This document shows, one piece after another, positions 20,024-32,418 of a stretch of DNA of 64,000 nt; position 1 is the stretch's first letter, and every line of letters begins with the position of its first letter. The stretch lies in contig NZ_CP019450.1 of NCBI RefSeq assembly GCF_001983995.1, forward strand, positions 620,001 through 684,000, given 5' to 3'. The notes under the pieces were generated by a model. That model saw nothing but the letters and a program-made list of their open reading frames with translations, had not been told where the DNA came from and made no database searches. The position numbers and the translations under genes are program-made. The stretch is from Halioglobus japonicus (GTDB lineage Bacteria; Pseudomonadota; Gammaproteobacteria; Pseudomonadales; Halieaceae).

Positions 20024-20917
20024 ATGTCAGGCAAGAAACGACACCTCGGGCGTGGTTTGGATGCCCTGCTCGGCGCTGCTGCCCAGCAGCAGCCCGCAGC
20101 CACCGGTGATGCCTCGCCCGGCGCTGGTTCTGTTGCTGACAAAACCCTTAAAGAGCTGCCCGTCGATCTGGTGCAGCGCGGTAAATACCAGCCCCGTCGT
20201 GACATGGAGCCTGAATCGCTGCAGGAACTGGCCGACAGTATCAAGGCCCAGGGTGTGATGCAGCCTATTGTGGTGCGGCCGATCTCCGATAAGAAATACG
20301 AAATTATTGCCGGTGAGCGCCGCTGGCGCGCCACTCAGTTGGCGGGTCTGGATGTCATTCCCGCGGTTATCCGCGAAGTGCCCGACGAAGCGGCCATCGC
20401 CATGGCGCTGATTGAGAACATTCAGCGGGAAGATCTCAACCCTATAGAAGAAGCGGTTGCCCTGCAGCGCCTGCAGCAGGAATTTGAGCTGACCCAGCAG
20501 GAGGTGGCCGATGCAGTGGGTAAGTCCCGCTCCACGGTCACCAATCTATTGCGCCTGATGAGTCTGCAGGAAGATGTGCGCCGCCTGGTGGAGCACGGCG
20601 ACCTGGAGATGGGCCATGCCCGTACGCTGCTGGCGCTGAATGGCGGGGACCAGTCCCACGCCGCGGCACAAGTGGTTGGCAATGGCATGAGCGTGCGTCA
20701 GACCGAAGCACTGGTGCGCAGCCTGCTGGCCGCCAAGGACAAACCCGCTGCCGAGCCCAAGGCCCTGGACCCCAACATTCGCCATTTGCAGGACGACCTG
20801 TCCCAGCGCCTGGGTACAAAAGTCCAAATACAGCACTCAGCCAAAGGCAAGGGCAAGCTGGTACTAAACTACAGCTCTCTGGATGAACTGGACGGTATCC
20901 TCGCCCATATCAAGTAG
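20024..20917 (+). CDS. parB: Chromosome partitioning protein ParB (Spo0J)
   Basis: A 297-residue DNA-binding CTPase that loads at parS sites near the origin. It begins KRHLGRGLDALLG. The N-terminal ParB domain contains QPIVVRPISDKKYEIIAGERRWRA (boxes I and II), then the helix-turn-helix QQEVADAVGKSRSTVTNLLRLM, and a C-terminal dimer domain. I looked for a canonical parS (TGTTNCACGTGNAACA) in the window and did not find a clear one, so the sites may lie outside. Confidence 0.96.
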   Translation: MSGKKRHLGRGLDALLGAAAQQQPAATGDASPGAGSVADKTLKELPVDLVQRGKYQPRRDMEPESLQELADSIKAQGVMQPIVVRPISDKKYEIIAGERRWRATQLAGLDVIPAVIREVPDEAAIAMALIENIQREDLNPIEEAVALQRLQQEFELTQQEVADAVGKSRSTVTNLLRLMSLQEDVRRLVEHGDLEMGHARTLLALNGGDQSHAAAQVVGNGMSVRQTEALVRSLLAAKDKPAAEPKALDPNIRHLQDDLSQRLGTKVQIQHSAKGKGKLVLNYSSLDELDGILAHIK

Positions 20918-21170
20918 CGATTTCTCATCACTGAAACGCCCTGGCATTGAGCCCGTCGCCTTCGGGATCTGGGTATATTAATCGATGATTGGCATGGGTG
21001 CGTCTGCACCATTCGAGTTGCCACCACCGCGCCATGCCTTGCATGAGCATTCGCACTGATATTTTTGAACCATGGCAGGTCCAATGGCCACTTAGCAACG
21101 GCTTACTGGGAACTGATATAGATGCTTAAATCTACCGTATATAGTGAATAAAAAATAATCAGGCACTAGA

Positions 21171-21207
21171 TAGGGGATTTGTTGCATATCCGCTGTGAAA
21201 ACCCCTA
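21171..21207. repeat. Inverted repeat upstream of the atp promoter
   Basis: TAGGGGATTT at 21171-21180 and AAAACCCCTA at 21198-21207 are complementary at nine of ten positions with a 17-base loop. It lies 65 bases upstream of the -35 box and could be an operator or a hairpin. A function is not shown. Confidence 0.4.
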
Positions 21208-21271
21208 TATATTGTAGGGATCGTGCAGCTAAAAGCGGCTATTTCATGTTCAAATACCGACTATTGGCCGG

Positions 21272-21300
21272 TTGCTCCGGTCTTCTATAGCACCTATAAT
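21272..21300 (+). promoter_or_regulatory. Putative sigma-70 promoter of the ATP synthase operon
   Basis: TTGCTC at 21272-21277, a 17-base spacer and a perfect TATAAT at 21295-21300 stand 65 bases before the atpI ATG. It is the best promoter-like sequence upstream of the operon. Confidence 0.65.
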
Positions 21301-21364
21301 GCGCGCGCCCTTATAGAGGATGAAACCCGTGTGGCTATTGGTTTGGGGAGTAAGGTGAGGCTTC

Positions 21365-21748
21365 ATGCCCGGTGCTAAAATTGCACGCCCTCCTGTCCAT
21401 CGCATCACTCTGACTCAACTGGCGGTACTCACATTACTGTGCCTGGCTCTGCTGGTGTACAACGAGGTGGTCGCCTGGTCATTGGCCGCGGGAGGCCTGG
21501 TGGCTGTTATTCCTCAGGCATATTTTGCCCATCTCGCCTTTCGTTGGCGGGGGGCAAAATCCGCCAGGGACATGGCTCGCGCCAGCTATGCCGGTGAAAT
21601 CGGCAAGTTCATGCTCAGCGTGGCGGGCTTTGCGGTAGTTTTTGCCGCAATACGGCCGATTGACGGCCTGGCAGTGTTCGCCGGATATCTGGCGATGCTT
21701 ACGATACAGATTATTGGTAGCTGGCTGCTGCTCACGCGCAGCCAGTGA
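21365..21748 (+). CDS. atpI: ATP synthase protein I (assembly factor)
   Basis: A 127-residue membrane protein with four hydrophobic segments (LAVLTLLCLALLVY, WSLAAGGLVAVIPQAYFAHLAF, GKFMLSVAGFAVVFAAI and the last helix). AtpI helps assemble the c-ring and is the usual first gene of the atp operon in proteobacteria. The sequence is poorly conserved in this family, so position and topology carry much of the call. ATG at 21365. Confidence 0.85.
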   Translation: MPGAKIARPPVHRITLTQLAVLTLLCLALLVYNEVVAWSLAAGGLVAVIPQAYFAHLAFRWRGAKSARDMARASYAGEIGKFMLSVAGFAVVFAAIRPIDGLAVFAGYLAMLTIQIIGSWLLLTRSQ

Positions 21749-21777
21749 ACAGAGAACAGACGCAAGAGTTCTTATAG

Positions 21778-22662
<885 letters not shown>

Positions 22663-22703
22663 TTAACTTTAACTTTAACCTTTTGGTTATTTACACACTC
22701 TAG

Positions 22704-22952
<249 letters not shown>

Positions 22953-23006
22953 GGCATAGTCTAACTAGGGACCTTTCGGGTCCTGACAACCGGTGAGGAA
23001 AACAGC

Positions 23007-23477
23007 GTGAACATTAATCTTACGCTTATCGGACAAATGATCGCCTTCGTGTGCTTCGTGTGGTTCTGCATGAAGTTCGTATGGCCGCCTATCCTGGCCG
23101 CCATGCAGGAGCGCGAGCAGAAGATCGCCGACGGCCTGGCAGCCGCAGACCGCGCCAGCCATGACCTCGAACTGGCTCAAGAGAAGGCGGTAGAACGCCT
23201 GAAAGAAGCCAAGGAAGAGGCCGCAGGTATTGTCGACGCCGCCAACAAGCGCGCCAATCAGCTGGTTGAAGAAGCCAAGGACGCCGCTGTCGTAGAGGCA
23301 GACCGCGTTAAAGCTTCTGCCCAGGCTGAGATCGAGCAGGAATCCAACCGCGCACGTGAAACACTGCGTGGCGAGGTTGCAGCTCTGTCTCTGGCCGGCG
23401 CTGAAAAGGTTCTGGGTGCAGCCATCGACCAGGAAGCTCATAAGGAGCTGGTCGACAAGCTGGCCACAGAGCTGTAA
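23007..23477 (+). CDS. atpF: F0F1 ATP synthase subunit b
   Basis: A 156-residue peripheral-stalk subunit: one N-terminal membrane helix ([22 protein letters not shown]) followed by a long, charged, helical dimerisation region rich in Ala, Glu and Lys. The start is GTG at 23007. It links F0 to F1 through the delta subunit, encoded next. Length and composition are normal. Confidence 0.95.
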   Translation: MNINLTLIGQMIAFVCFVWFCMKFVWPPILAAMQEREQKIADGLAAADRASHDLELAQEKAVERLKEAKEEAAGIVDAANKRANQLVEEAKDAAVVEADRVKASAQAEIEQESNRARETLRGEVAALSLAGAEKVLGAAIDQEAHKELVDKLATEL

Positions 23478-23490
23478 TCGCGAGGGAGCT

Positions 23491-24027
23491 ATGGCTGAAC
23501 TAAGCACACTGGCACGCCCCTACGCCAAGGCAGCGTTTGAATACGCACGCGAGAAAGACGCACTTGCGCAGTGGTCAGAGCAGCTGGCCACCGCCGCAGC
23601 GGTTTCCGCGGCTGAGGGCATGGATAAGGTTCTGGACAATCCGTCCATGACTGACGCGCAGCAGGCAGCAACCCTCAACGAGGTTTGCGGTGATGCTACC
23701 GGCGCTGAAGTTAAGAACTTCGTCAACATTCTTTCCGACAACAAGCGGCTGTCGCTGCTGCCGGAAATTTCTGCCCAGTTCGAACTGTTCAAGGCAAATC
23801 TGGAGAAGTCAGTAGACGTAGAAGTTGTCTCTGCCTTTGACCTGGATGACGCCACCGCCGAAAAACTGGCGGGTGTATTGGGCAAGAAACTCGAGCGCGA
23901 AGTGAAGGTCAGCACATCTACCGATGCTGGCCTTCTGGGTGGCGTATTAATTCGGGCCGGTGATCTGGTGATCGATGGCTCCGTGCGCGGCAGGCTGAAC
24001 AAGCTCGCCGAAGCAATGAATTCCTGA
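23491..24027 (+). CDS. atpH: F0F1 ATP synthase subunit delta
   Basis: A 178-residue protein beginning MAELSTLARPYAKAAFEYAR, the conserved OSCP/delta start. It ends with VLIRAGDLVIDGSVRGRLNKLAEAM, the family C-terminal signature. It caps F1 and binds subunit b. The ATG at 23491 has GAGGGAG in front; the open frame extends upstream within atpF but that part is not coding. Confidence 0.96.
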   Translation: MAELSTLARPYAKAAFEYAREKDALAQWSEQLATAAAVSAAEGMDKVLDNPSMTDAQQAATLNEVCGDATGAEVKNFVNILSDNKRLSLLPEISAQFELFKANLEKSVDVEVVSAFDLDDATAEKLAGVLGKKLEREVKVSTSTDAGLLGGVLIRAGDLVIDGSVRGRLNKLAEAMNS

Positions 24028-24065
24028 GCTTTTATAGATAGCAATAGGATTGAGGAACAAACAGC

Positions 24066-25609
24066 ATGCAGCAACTGAATCCATCTGAGATTAGCGAGAT
24101 TATCAAGTCGCGCATCGATTCACTCGATGTGTCGTCTGAAGCTCGCAACGAAGGTACCGTGGTTTCCGTAACCGACGGTATTATTCGTATCCACGGTCTC
24201 GCCGAAGTTATGTACGGTGAGATGATTGAATTTGAAGGCGGCATCTACGGTATGGCGCTGAACCTTGAGCGCGACTCCGTTGGTGCGGTAGTACTGGGCG
24301 ACTACAAAGGCCTGAAAGAAGGCCAGAGCTGTCGTTGCACAGGCCGTATTCTGGAAGTGCCCGTTGGTCCTGAACTGCAGGGCCGCGTAGTAGACGCGCT
24401 GGGTAACCCGATTGACGGTAAAGGCCCGTGAACGCGGCCATGACTGACGCACTTGAAAAAGTTGCTCCCGGCGTAATCGCCCGTCAGTCAGTTGATGAGC
24501 CCGTTCAGATTGGTCTGAAAGCGGTTGACGCGATGGTACCCATCGGCCGTGGCCAGCGTGAGCTGATTATTGGCGACCGCCAGATTGGTAAGACTGCGAT
24601 TGCGGTTGACGCCATCATCAACCAGAAAGGCTCCGGCATTAAGTGTATCTACGTAGCGGTTGGTCAGAAGGCCTCCTCTGTTGCTGCTGTAGTGCGCAAG
24701 CTGGAAGAGCACGGCGCCATGGACCACACTATTGTGGTTGCTGCGACTGCTTCTGACCCTGCTGCTATGCAGTACCTGGCACCTTTCGCCGGTTGCACCA
24801 TGGGTGAGTACTACCGCGACCGCGGTGAAGACGCCCTGATTATTTACGATGACCTGACCAAGCAGGCCTGGGCTTACCGCCAGATCTCCCTGCTGCTGCG
24901 TCGTCCTCCGGGCCGTGAAGCCTACCCTGGTGACGTGTTCTACCTCCACTCGCGTCTGCTCGAACGCGCCGCGCGCGTTAACGCCGACTACGTTGAGAAG
25001 TTCACCAACGGCGAAGTGAAAGGCCAGACCGGTTCTCTGACAGCACTGCCTGTCATTGAGACTCAGGCAGGTGACGTTTCTGCGTTCGTACCGACCAACG
25101 TGATTTCTATTACCGACGGTCAGATCTTCCTGGAAGCTGACATGTTTAACGCGGGCATCCGTCCTGCGATGAACGCCGGTATCTCCGTATCCCGTGTAGG
25201 TGGTTCGGCCCAGACCAAGATCATGAAGAAGCTGTCCGGTGGCATTCGTACCGCACTGGCACAGTATCGCGAACTGGCGGCGTTCTCGCAGTTTGCTTCT
25301 GACCTCGACGATGCTACCAAGGCCCAGCTGGATCACGGTGAGCGCGTAACCGAGCTGATGAAGCAGAAGCAGTACTCACCCCGTTCCATCGCTGAGATGG
25401 GCCTGGTGATTTACGCTGCGGACAACGGTTTCCTGAACGACGTTGAAGTTGCCAAGATCCTGGACTTTGAAGATGCACTGTTGTCCTACGCCCACGCCGA
25501 ACAGGGTGAGCTGATGAACAACATCGTCGCAACCGGTGACTGGAACGACGAGATTGAAGGTGCCTTTAAGGCCCTGCTCGAAAACTTCAAGTCTACCCAG
25601 ACCTGGTAA
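24066..25609 (+). CDS. atpA: F0F1 ATP synthase subunit alpha, frameshifted as assembled
   Basis: Non-catalytic nucleotide-binding subunit of F1. The first part (24066-24431) runs [18 protein letters not shown] to GNPIDGKGP and then a TGA. The second frame (from 24428) continues [20 protein letters not shown], with the Walker [10 protein letters not shown], to the normal C-terminus. Adding one G in GGCCCGTGAACG (about 24422-24433) gives GPVNAAM and one frame of 514 residues. The as-read length, 1544 bases, is 3n+2. Because the enzyme is central and all its other subunits are intact, a base-calling error is the likeliest cause. Confidence 0.93.
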
Positions 25610-25626
25610 ACCCCGAGGACCAGTAA

Positions 25627-26490
25627 ATGGCAGTCGGAAAAGAAATCCGGACCAAGATCTCGAGCATCCAGAGCACGCAGAAGATCACCAGCGCCATGGA
25701 AATGGTTGCTGCTTCCAAAATGCGTAAAGCTCAGGACCGCATGCAGCTGGGCAAGCCTTATGCCCGCCGCATGCGCGCTGTGGTCAGTCACATCGCTAAC
25801 GCCGCCCCCGAGTACAAGCACATGTACATGGAGCAGCGTGAAGTTAAGCGTGTGGGCTACATTGTTGTCTCTACCGATCGCGGCCTTTGCGGTGGCTTGA
25901 ACGTCAACCTGTTCAAGAAGACCGTCAAGGACATGAAAACCTGGAACGACCAGGGCATCGATATCGATTTGTCCCTGGTAGGTGCCAAGGCCATCGCCTT
26001 CTTTAACAGCTATGGCGGCAATGTCACTGCAGCCGTTCGCGACCTGGGCGAAGAGCCCTCGGTTGCCGACCTTATCGGTGGCGTAAAAGCCATGCTGGAT
26101 GCTTATGCAGAAGGCAAGATTGATCGCCTGTTCCTGGTGAGCAACGAGTTCGTCAACACCATGACTCAGGACCCACAGGTGGAGCAGTTGCTGCCCCTGG
26201 AGCCCAAAGAGTCTGACGAGATGAAGCACCACTGGGACTACATCTACGAGCCCGACGCAAAAGAACTGCTGGAAGCACTGCTGACTCGTTACATCGAGTC
26301 TCAGGTATACCAGGCGGTTGTTGAAAACGGTGCCTGTGAGCAGGCCGCGCGTATGTTGGCGATGAAGAACGCCACCGACAACGCTGGTGAGCTGATCGAA
26401 GATCTGCAGTTGGTTTACAACAAGGCGCGCCAGGCGGCGATTACCCAGGAGCTGTCTGAGATTGTCAGCGGCGCTGCGGCGATCGGCTAA
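25627..26490 (+). CDS. atpG: F0F1 ATP synthase subunit gamma
   Basis: A 287-residue rotor shaft subunit. The N-terminus [32 protein letters not shown] in its two conserved pieces and the C-terminal [28 protein letters not shown] form the coiled coil that turns inside the alpha3beta3 hexamer. Normal length; it starts 17 bases after atpA. Confidence 0.97.
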   Translation: MAVGKEIRTKISSIQSTQKITSAMEMVAASKMRKAQDRMQLGKPYARRMRAVVSHIANAAPEYKHMYMEQREVKRVGYIVVSTDRGLCGGLNVNLFKKTVKDMKTWNDQGIDIDLSLVGAKAIAFFNSYGGNVTAAVRDLGEEPSVADLIGGVKAMLDAYAEGKIDRLFLVSNEFVNTMTQDPQVEQLLPLEPKESDEMKHHWDYIYEPDAKELLEALLTRYIESQVYQAVVENGACEQAARMLAMKNATDNAGELIEDLQLVYNKARQAAITQELSEIVSGAAAIG

Positions 26491-26559
26491 GCGATTAGAA
26501 ACAATAGGCGGCAGACCACTATTTTCGCGACCAGAAAATAGGCTCTGTTCCCGGTTTGA

Positions 26560-27984
<1,425 letters not shown>

Positions 27985-28012
27985 TCCAGCTGTCATTTAG
28001 AGAGGCCATACC

Positions 28013-28441
28013 ATGGCAATGACCATTCACTGCGATATCGCCAGCGCCGAAGAAGAAATTTTCTCCGGCCTGGTGGAGCTGCTGGTAGCCACCGGCAGCG
28101 AAGGTGAGCTCGGCGTCAGCTACGGTCACGCGCCGTTGCTGACCTCGCTGGTGCCCGGCCCGGTTCGCGTCGTTACCCAGAGCGGTGACGAAGAGGTGTA
28201 CTACGTTTCTGGCGGCTTCCTGGAAGTTCAGCCTGGCGTGGTTTCTATCCTGGCCGATACTGCCCTGCGTGCCGACGATGTCGACGAAGCAGCCGCTGAA
28301 GAGGCGCGTCGCGAAGCAGAGCAGGCCCTGACCAACCAGTCCGGTGAGTTCGACTACGGTCGCGCTTCCGCACAGTTGGCCGAGGCAGCCGCCCAGCTCG
28401 CTACCCTGCGTAAGATGAAGAATCGGGCTGGCCGCGGTTAA
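28013..28441 (+). CDS. atpC: F0F1 ATP synthase subunit epsilon
   Basis: A 142-residue regulatory subunit: an N-terminal beta sandwich ([20 protein letters not shown] ... [13 protein letters not shown]) and a C-terminal helical hairpin rich in Ala, Glu and Arg. It can inhibit ATP hydrolysis and couples gamma to the c-ring. Last gene of the operon; a strong terminator follows 25 bases later. Confidence 0.96.
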   Translation: MAMTIHCDIASAEEEIFSGLVELLVATGSEGELGVSYGHAPLLTSLVPGPVRVVTQSGDEEVYYVSGGFLEVQPGVVSILADTALRADDVDEAAAEEARREAEQALTNQSGEFDYGRASAQLAEAAAQLATLRKMKNRAGRG

Positions 28442-28466
28442 ACGCAGCTCTTGTTCCGGTTTGAAG

Positions 28467-28494
28467 AAACCCCGGTATTACCGGGGTTTTTTTT
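28467..28494 (+). terminator. Intrinsic terminator of the atp operon
   Basis: A nearly perfect palindrome with arms AAACCCCGGTA and TACCGGGGTTT is followed by a run of eight T. It stands just after atpC and is the clearest terminator in the window. Confidence 0.92.
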
Positions 28495-28543
28495 GTCTGT
28501 CAGTTATGGGCGGTTGTTGTGATAGAGCGTTTATCGCCTAGCT

Positions 28544-29260
28544 TCAGCCATCCAGGCAGAGCAGCTCCGGGCTCAGGCCTAACGAACCCAGCCTGGAACC
28601 GATCTCAGCTTCATAGACAGGGTTAACGACGATTACGGTGTCAGGCGGCGCTGCACGCAAATCAGCTGTCGCAATAACCATCTGACCTGTACCCGGCATA
28701 AATGCACCTTGCTTGTGAGGATTGATGTCGACCATCTGCTCGATGCTATCGCTACCTTCGATCCGGGTGAGAAACGATACCGCTTTTGAGCCTCCGCCCC
28801 ACAGCACCACGCGTTTTCCCTGCTGTCCAACAGGTTTTGCCAGCGTGTGCTTTGTTGCTGCTAGTGCTGGAGATAATGCGCAGCCGCTGCCAGTTCCTCA
28901 TGTGGGTCACTTATTGTCGAAGACGTTCGTGCACAAGGCTTGGCTACCAACATGATGTACTGGTCATCGTACTCAAGCCGGCTATCGAGTACCTCGAAAT
29001 CACAACGTTCAAAAATTCGCCGCAGCGATGTTTCGCTGAAATAGGAACAGTGCTCGTAGTAAATGCCCCAGAAAGCGCCTTCACGAAGAACACGTAGTAC
29101 ATCGGGTAGCTCAAAGAACACCAGCGTGTCTTGCGCATCATCGAGTGCGTCACGCAGTTGCTCGACAAAGTCGCCTGCGTTGGGGATAGCTCCAGAGTGT
29201 GGCGGCAGACAACGACATTTGCAGATAGGAGCTGGTCAACCCGCCTATGGGTTCACCGGG
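28544..29260 (-). pseudogene. Class I SAM-dependent C-methyltransferase, truncated and frameshifted remnant
   Basis: Reading leftward, three frames carry consecutive pieces of one protein. These are NVVVCRHTLE (about 29215); then PNAGDFVEQLRDALDDA with FFELPDVLRVLREGAFWGIYYEHCSYF; then LAATKHTLAKPVGQQGKRVVLWGGGSKAV to the end at 28544. These match the SAM-binding and C-terminal domains of sugar C-methyltransferase-like proteins of about 400 residues. The first frame change lies near 29195, the second near 28861, where one added C would restore QHLAATKH. The first 150-200 residues are absent upstream, so the gene is truncated even if the indels are sequencing errors. Confidence 0.6.
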
Positions 29261-29617
29261 CTCTGCATGCAGAGAGGGCGCCGCCCATTCGCTACCCACT
29301 GCAGGGTCTGGGTAGAAATCATAGTTGGTGACAGCAAGCGTACACACGTGCTCGTCACGCGTTCGTTCATCGGCTATTGCCAGGCAGGGAAATTAAAAGG
29401 GTGATAAAAAGCGTTTTTAGTAGATCCATTTTGACTTTCCTCAATGTCACCCGGGCGAGAACTCGCCTGCGGGTTCCGCAGACTATAGTTGCTGGGTATT
29501 GGAGCGCCCTTGAATCAGTCGATCAATTTCTGATTTATTCCTGATCAGGAAAAAGCAGCGTAAATTCAGGGGTTAGTGCGCTACCGGAGGGCGCTAGACA
29601 CCGCGGTTTAGTGTGCC
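29261..29617. other. Intergenic region without a recognisable gene
   Basis: About 350 bases between the methyltransferase remnant and the aguA stop. A minus-strand open stretch around 29240-29347 (containing CTLAVTNYDFYPDPAVGSEW) could be further gene debris, but I do not recognise it. No clear terminator or promoter is seen. Confidence 0.4.
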
Positions 29618-30709
29618 TCAGCTCGCAGGAATCTGCTGGGTAATGCAGTGGATGTTGCCGCCGCCGAGCAGAATTTCCCGGCCCGGCACACCAATTAGCG
29701 TATGTGCTGGGAACACGCGTTGCAGTAGCTGCCTCGCGGCTTCGTCGGTGGCGGAATCCAGCAAGGGGAAGACGACCCGCTGGTTGGTGATGAGAAAATT
29801 GGCATAGGAGCCGGCCAGTCGTTCGCCTGGTTCGCGCACCATATTGGACGAGGGCTGAATGCCTGCGGCCTCTTCGTCGGTCATGTACAGCGGGCCAGGT
29901 AATGGCAGCTTGTGCACCTTGATTTTGCGGCCGCGCGCATCGGGCTTGGCCTCGAGCACAGCCAGTGCTTCGCGGCAGATGTCGTACACCGGATCCTGAG
30001 GATCGTCGCACCAGCTCAACAGGACTTCGCCGGGGCGCGCGATGTGCAGAATATTGTCTACATGACCGTCGGTTTCGTCATTAACAACCCCCCGTGGTAG
30101 CCAGAAGAAAGTCTCTACGTTCAGGTATTCACGCAACAGGTTTTCTATGTCGGCTTGATCGAGGTGCGGGTTGCGCCCCGGATGGAGCAGGCACTCGGCC
30201 GTGGTGATACAGGTACCATCACCGTCGACGTGAATGGAGCCACCTTCCAAAACCAGCGGTGCACTGTAGCGTGCCTCGCCCCTGACGCTGAGGAGCTCAG
30301 CTGCCAGCGCAGCGTCCAGTGACCAGTCTTCGTACAAGCCGTTGACCTCGCCGCCCCAGGCATTGAACTGCCAGTCTACACCGCGTACCTGACCCGTATC
30401 GTCGCGCACATAGGTGGGGCCGATGTCGCGCATCCAGCTATCGTTGCAGGGTATTTCGAGTACGGAAACGTCCGTGGGCAACATGGCCCGAGCGCCTGCG
30501 GCCCCCTCTGCAGAGGTACACATGATGACGGGTGTTTCAGCGGCGATGGCACTGGCGATTGCAGCAAAAGCCGCCTGGGCGGGTCCGGCATTGTTGCGCC
30601 AGTTATCACCGCGCTCCGGCCAGGCCATCACTACTGCCTGTTGCGGTTCATGTTCGCCGGGCATCTGAAAGCCGTCGGCCCTCGGTGTAGAGGCCAGGGT
30701 ATCGCTCAT
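29618..30709 (-). CDS. aguA: Agmatine deiminase
   Basis: A 363-residue enzyme converting agmatine to N-carbamoylputrescine and ammonia. The family markers are CNDSWMRDIGPT, LEGGSIHVDGDGT, NDETDGHVDNI and the C-terminal GGGNIHCITQQ, whose Cys355 is the expected nucleophile. Its ATG overlaps the aguB stop by four bases (ATGA), so it is translated after aguB in a two-gene operon that makes putrescine from agmatine. A TrmB-like regulator lies directly upstream of the pair on the same strand. Confidence 0.95.
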   Translation of the reverse strand: MSDTLASTPRADGFQMPGEHEPQQAVVMAWPERGDNWRNNAGPAQAAFAAIASAIAAETPVIMCTSAEGAAGARAMLPTDVSVLEIPCNDSWMRDIGPTYVRDDTGQVRGVDWQFNAWGGEVNGLYEDWSLDAALAAELLSVRGEARYSAPLVLEGGSIHVDGDGTCITTAECLLHPGRNPHLDQADIENLLREYLNVETFFWLPRGVVNDETDGHVDNILHIARPGEVLLSWCDDPQDPVYDICREALAVLEAKPDARGRKIKVHKLPLPGPLYMTDEEAAGIQPSSNMVREPGERLAGSYANFLITNQRVVFPLLDSATDEAARQLLQRVFPAHTLIGVPGREILLGGGNIHCITQQIPAS

Positions 30710-31584
30710 GTGTTGTCGCCGCAGGCCAGGTTGGCGATCGGGCTGTAGAGTTCAGGGCGACGATCCCGGAATAAGCCCCAGGCACGGCGGTATTCAGCCG
30801 CTGCCTCCAGATCGATTTCTGCGATCAGGATTTTCTCTTCGTCTCTGCCGGCTTCGGCGATCTTCTCGCCGGTGTGGTCGGTGATGAATGACGAGCCATA
30901 GAATGTGGTGGTAATGCCATCGTCTTCTTCCACGCCGGTGCGATTGGAAGCGATAACAGGCAGAACATTGGCGGCGGCATGGCCCTGCATCACCCGCTGC
31001 CAGTGAGCGCTGGAATCGAGGGTGGGGTCCTGGGGTTCGGAACCGATAGCGGTTGGGTAAAACATGGCTTCGGCGCCCATTAACGCGCAGCAGCGGGCGG
31101 TTTCCGGGAACCACTGATCCCAGCAAATGCCGGCGCCGAACGTGCCGTAGCGTGTTTTCCACACTTTGAAGCCAGTATCGCCGGGCGTGAAATAAAACTT
31201 CTCGCAATACCCTGGGCCGTCGGGAATGTGGCTCTTGCGATAGTTCTCCATGACTGTGCCGTCGGCGTCGATCATCACCAGGGAATTGAAAAACGTGTTG
31301 GTGTCTCGCTCGTAGTAGCTGATGGGCAACACCACCTCGAGCTCAGCAGCCAGGTGGGAGAAACGCTCGATCAGCGGATTGCCAGCCAGGGGTTTCGCCA
31401 GGTCAAGATAGCGATACTGCTGGGTCTTACAGAAGTAGGGCGCCTCGAACAGCTCCTGCAGCAGAATAACCTGAGCGCCGCCGGCATGGGCGTCGCGAAT
31501 GGCCTGCTCGGCCTTGGCCATATTGGCGTCGATATCCCAGCCAATGGTCAGTTGTGTGGCGGCGAAGGTAACAGTGCGGCTCAT
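30706..31584 (-). CDS. aguB: N-carbamoylputrescine amidase
   Basis: A 292-residue nitrilase-superfamily enzyme that hydrolyses N-carbamoylputrescine to putrescine, CO2 and ammonia, completing the AguA pathway. The catalytic triad is visible as Glu44 (LLQELFE), Lys117 (NYRKSHIPDGPGY) and Cys154 (GAGICWDQWFPE). ATG at 31584, 90 bases after the end of the regulator gene. The frame is intact and of normal length. Confidence 0.95.
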   Translation of the reverse strand: MSRTVTFAATQLTIGWDIDANMAKAEQAIRDAHAGGAQVILLQELFEAPYFCKTQQYRYLDLAKPLAGNPLIERFSHLAAELEVVLPISYYERDTNTFFNSLVMIDADGTVMENYRKSHIPDGPGYCEKFYFTPGDTGFKVWKTRYGTFGAGICWDQWFPETARCCALMGAEAMFYPTAIGSEPQDPTLDSSAHWQRVMQGHAAANVLPVIASNRTGVEEDDGITTTFYGSSFITDHTGEKIAEAGRDEEKILIAEIDLEAAAEYRRAWGLFRDRRPELYSPIANLACGDNT

Positions 31585-31674
31585 AAGGTCTTCCAGTGAA
31601 CGAAAATATCCCTACAAGCATAGAAGAAAATGGACTTGGCTGGATTACCACCAAGGGGTTAACCACTCGGTGGG

Positions 31675-32415
31675 TTACAGCAGCTCCCATAAAGTATCGA
31701 ACAGAATTTGCTGGGTAGAGGCGATGGCGGCTGAATCGATGATGACCACCACGGGGTAATTTTTGTCCGCCAGGGTAATCATGGCCACCTTGGGTGGGTA
31801 AATAGCAATATAGGACGCGTCGGTGGTTTGCGATGCAGGCAGCCATTTGCGCTCCGCGTACTCGGCTTCGTCACCCCCTTCGCCTACAGCCAGGGCGCGC
31901 ACGCGAATACCGCGGGCCTCGCGCTGGCGGGTGAAATTGGGGAAAGGCCGGTACAGGTGTTCGCGCAGGGTCTTAGTGGAGATGACCGAGTATCCGCGCT
32001 CCGGGTCACTGGCGGTACTGTCGAGAATATCGCGCAGGACAAGCTCGACGCCGTCGTCGCCCTCGTAGAAGCGCACATTGCCAGGGCTGAATTGCCCCTG
32101 GGACTGTTTGAGCTCGGGAATGACCTCGGCGCGCAGCTGTTCCATCGCAACCGTCAGTGCCTGTTGGCGGCGTTCGGCCAGTTGCAGTAGTTGCTCCGGT
32201 TCTTCCGCCTGGAATACCCGCCGCTTGCCGCGGGGCAGGTAGTTCACCACGCCTTTGGTGGCCAATTGTTTGAGGGTTTCGTAGGTGGTGCCGCGATTGA
32301 CGCCGGCCTCGGCAGCAACATCGCGAATAGAGGCAGGGCCCAGGCGCAGCAGGGCTTTATAGATATTGATTTCGCGATCGTCGAGACCGATCTGGTACAG
32401 GCTATCGTTTTTCAT
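31675..32415 (-). CDS. TrmB-like transcriptional regulator
   Basis: A 246-residue protein with an N-terminal winged helix: LDDREINIYKALLRLGPASI, then DVAAEAGVNRGTTYETLKQL, with a basic wing PRGKRRVF. A coiled region follows (about 70-105), then an effector domain containing YSVISTKTLREHLY and VVVIIDSAAIASTQ. This layout fits the TrmB/PLD-like regulators found in proteobacteria. It probably controls aguBA downstream and itself: a perfect inverted repeat lies four bases upstream of its ATG. The ligand is unknown; agmatine or a polyamine is only a guess from context. Confidence 0.75.
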   Translation of the reverse strand: MKNDSLYQIGLDDREINIYKALLRLGPASIRDVAAEAGVNRGTTYETLKQLATKGVVNYLPRGKRRVFQAEEPEQLLQLAERRQQALTVAMEQLRAEVIPELKQSQGQFSPGNVRFYEGDDGVELVLRDILDSTASDPERGYSVISTKTLREHLYRPFPNFTRQREARGIRVRALAVGEGGDEAEYAERKWLPASQTTDASYIAIYPPKVAMITLADKNYPVVVIIDSAAIASTQQILFDTLWELL

Positions 32416-32418
32416 TTG

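Larger units (their letters stand above)
20918..21364. other. Long intergenic region upstream of the atp operon
   Basis: About 450 bases with no supportable gene between parB and atpI. It is more AT-rich than its neighbours, contains an imperfect inverted repeat at 21171-21207 and, near its right end, a strong promoter. I see no terminator with a T tract after parB. Confidence 0.6.
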
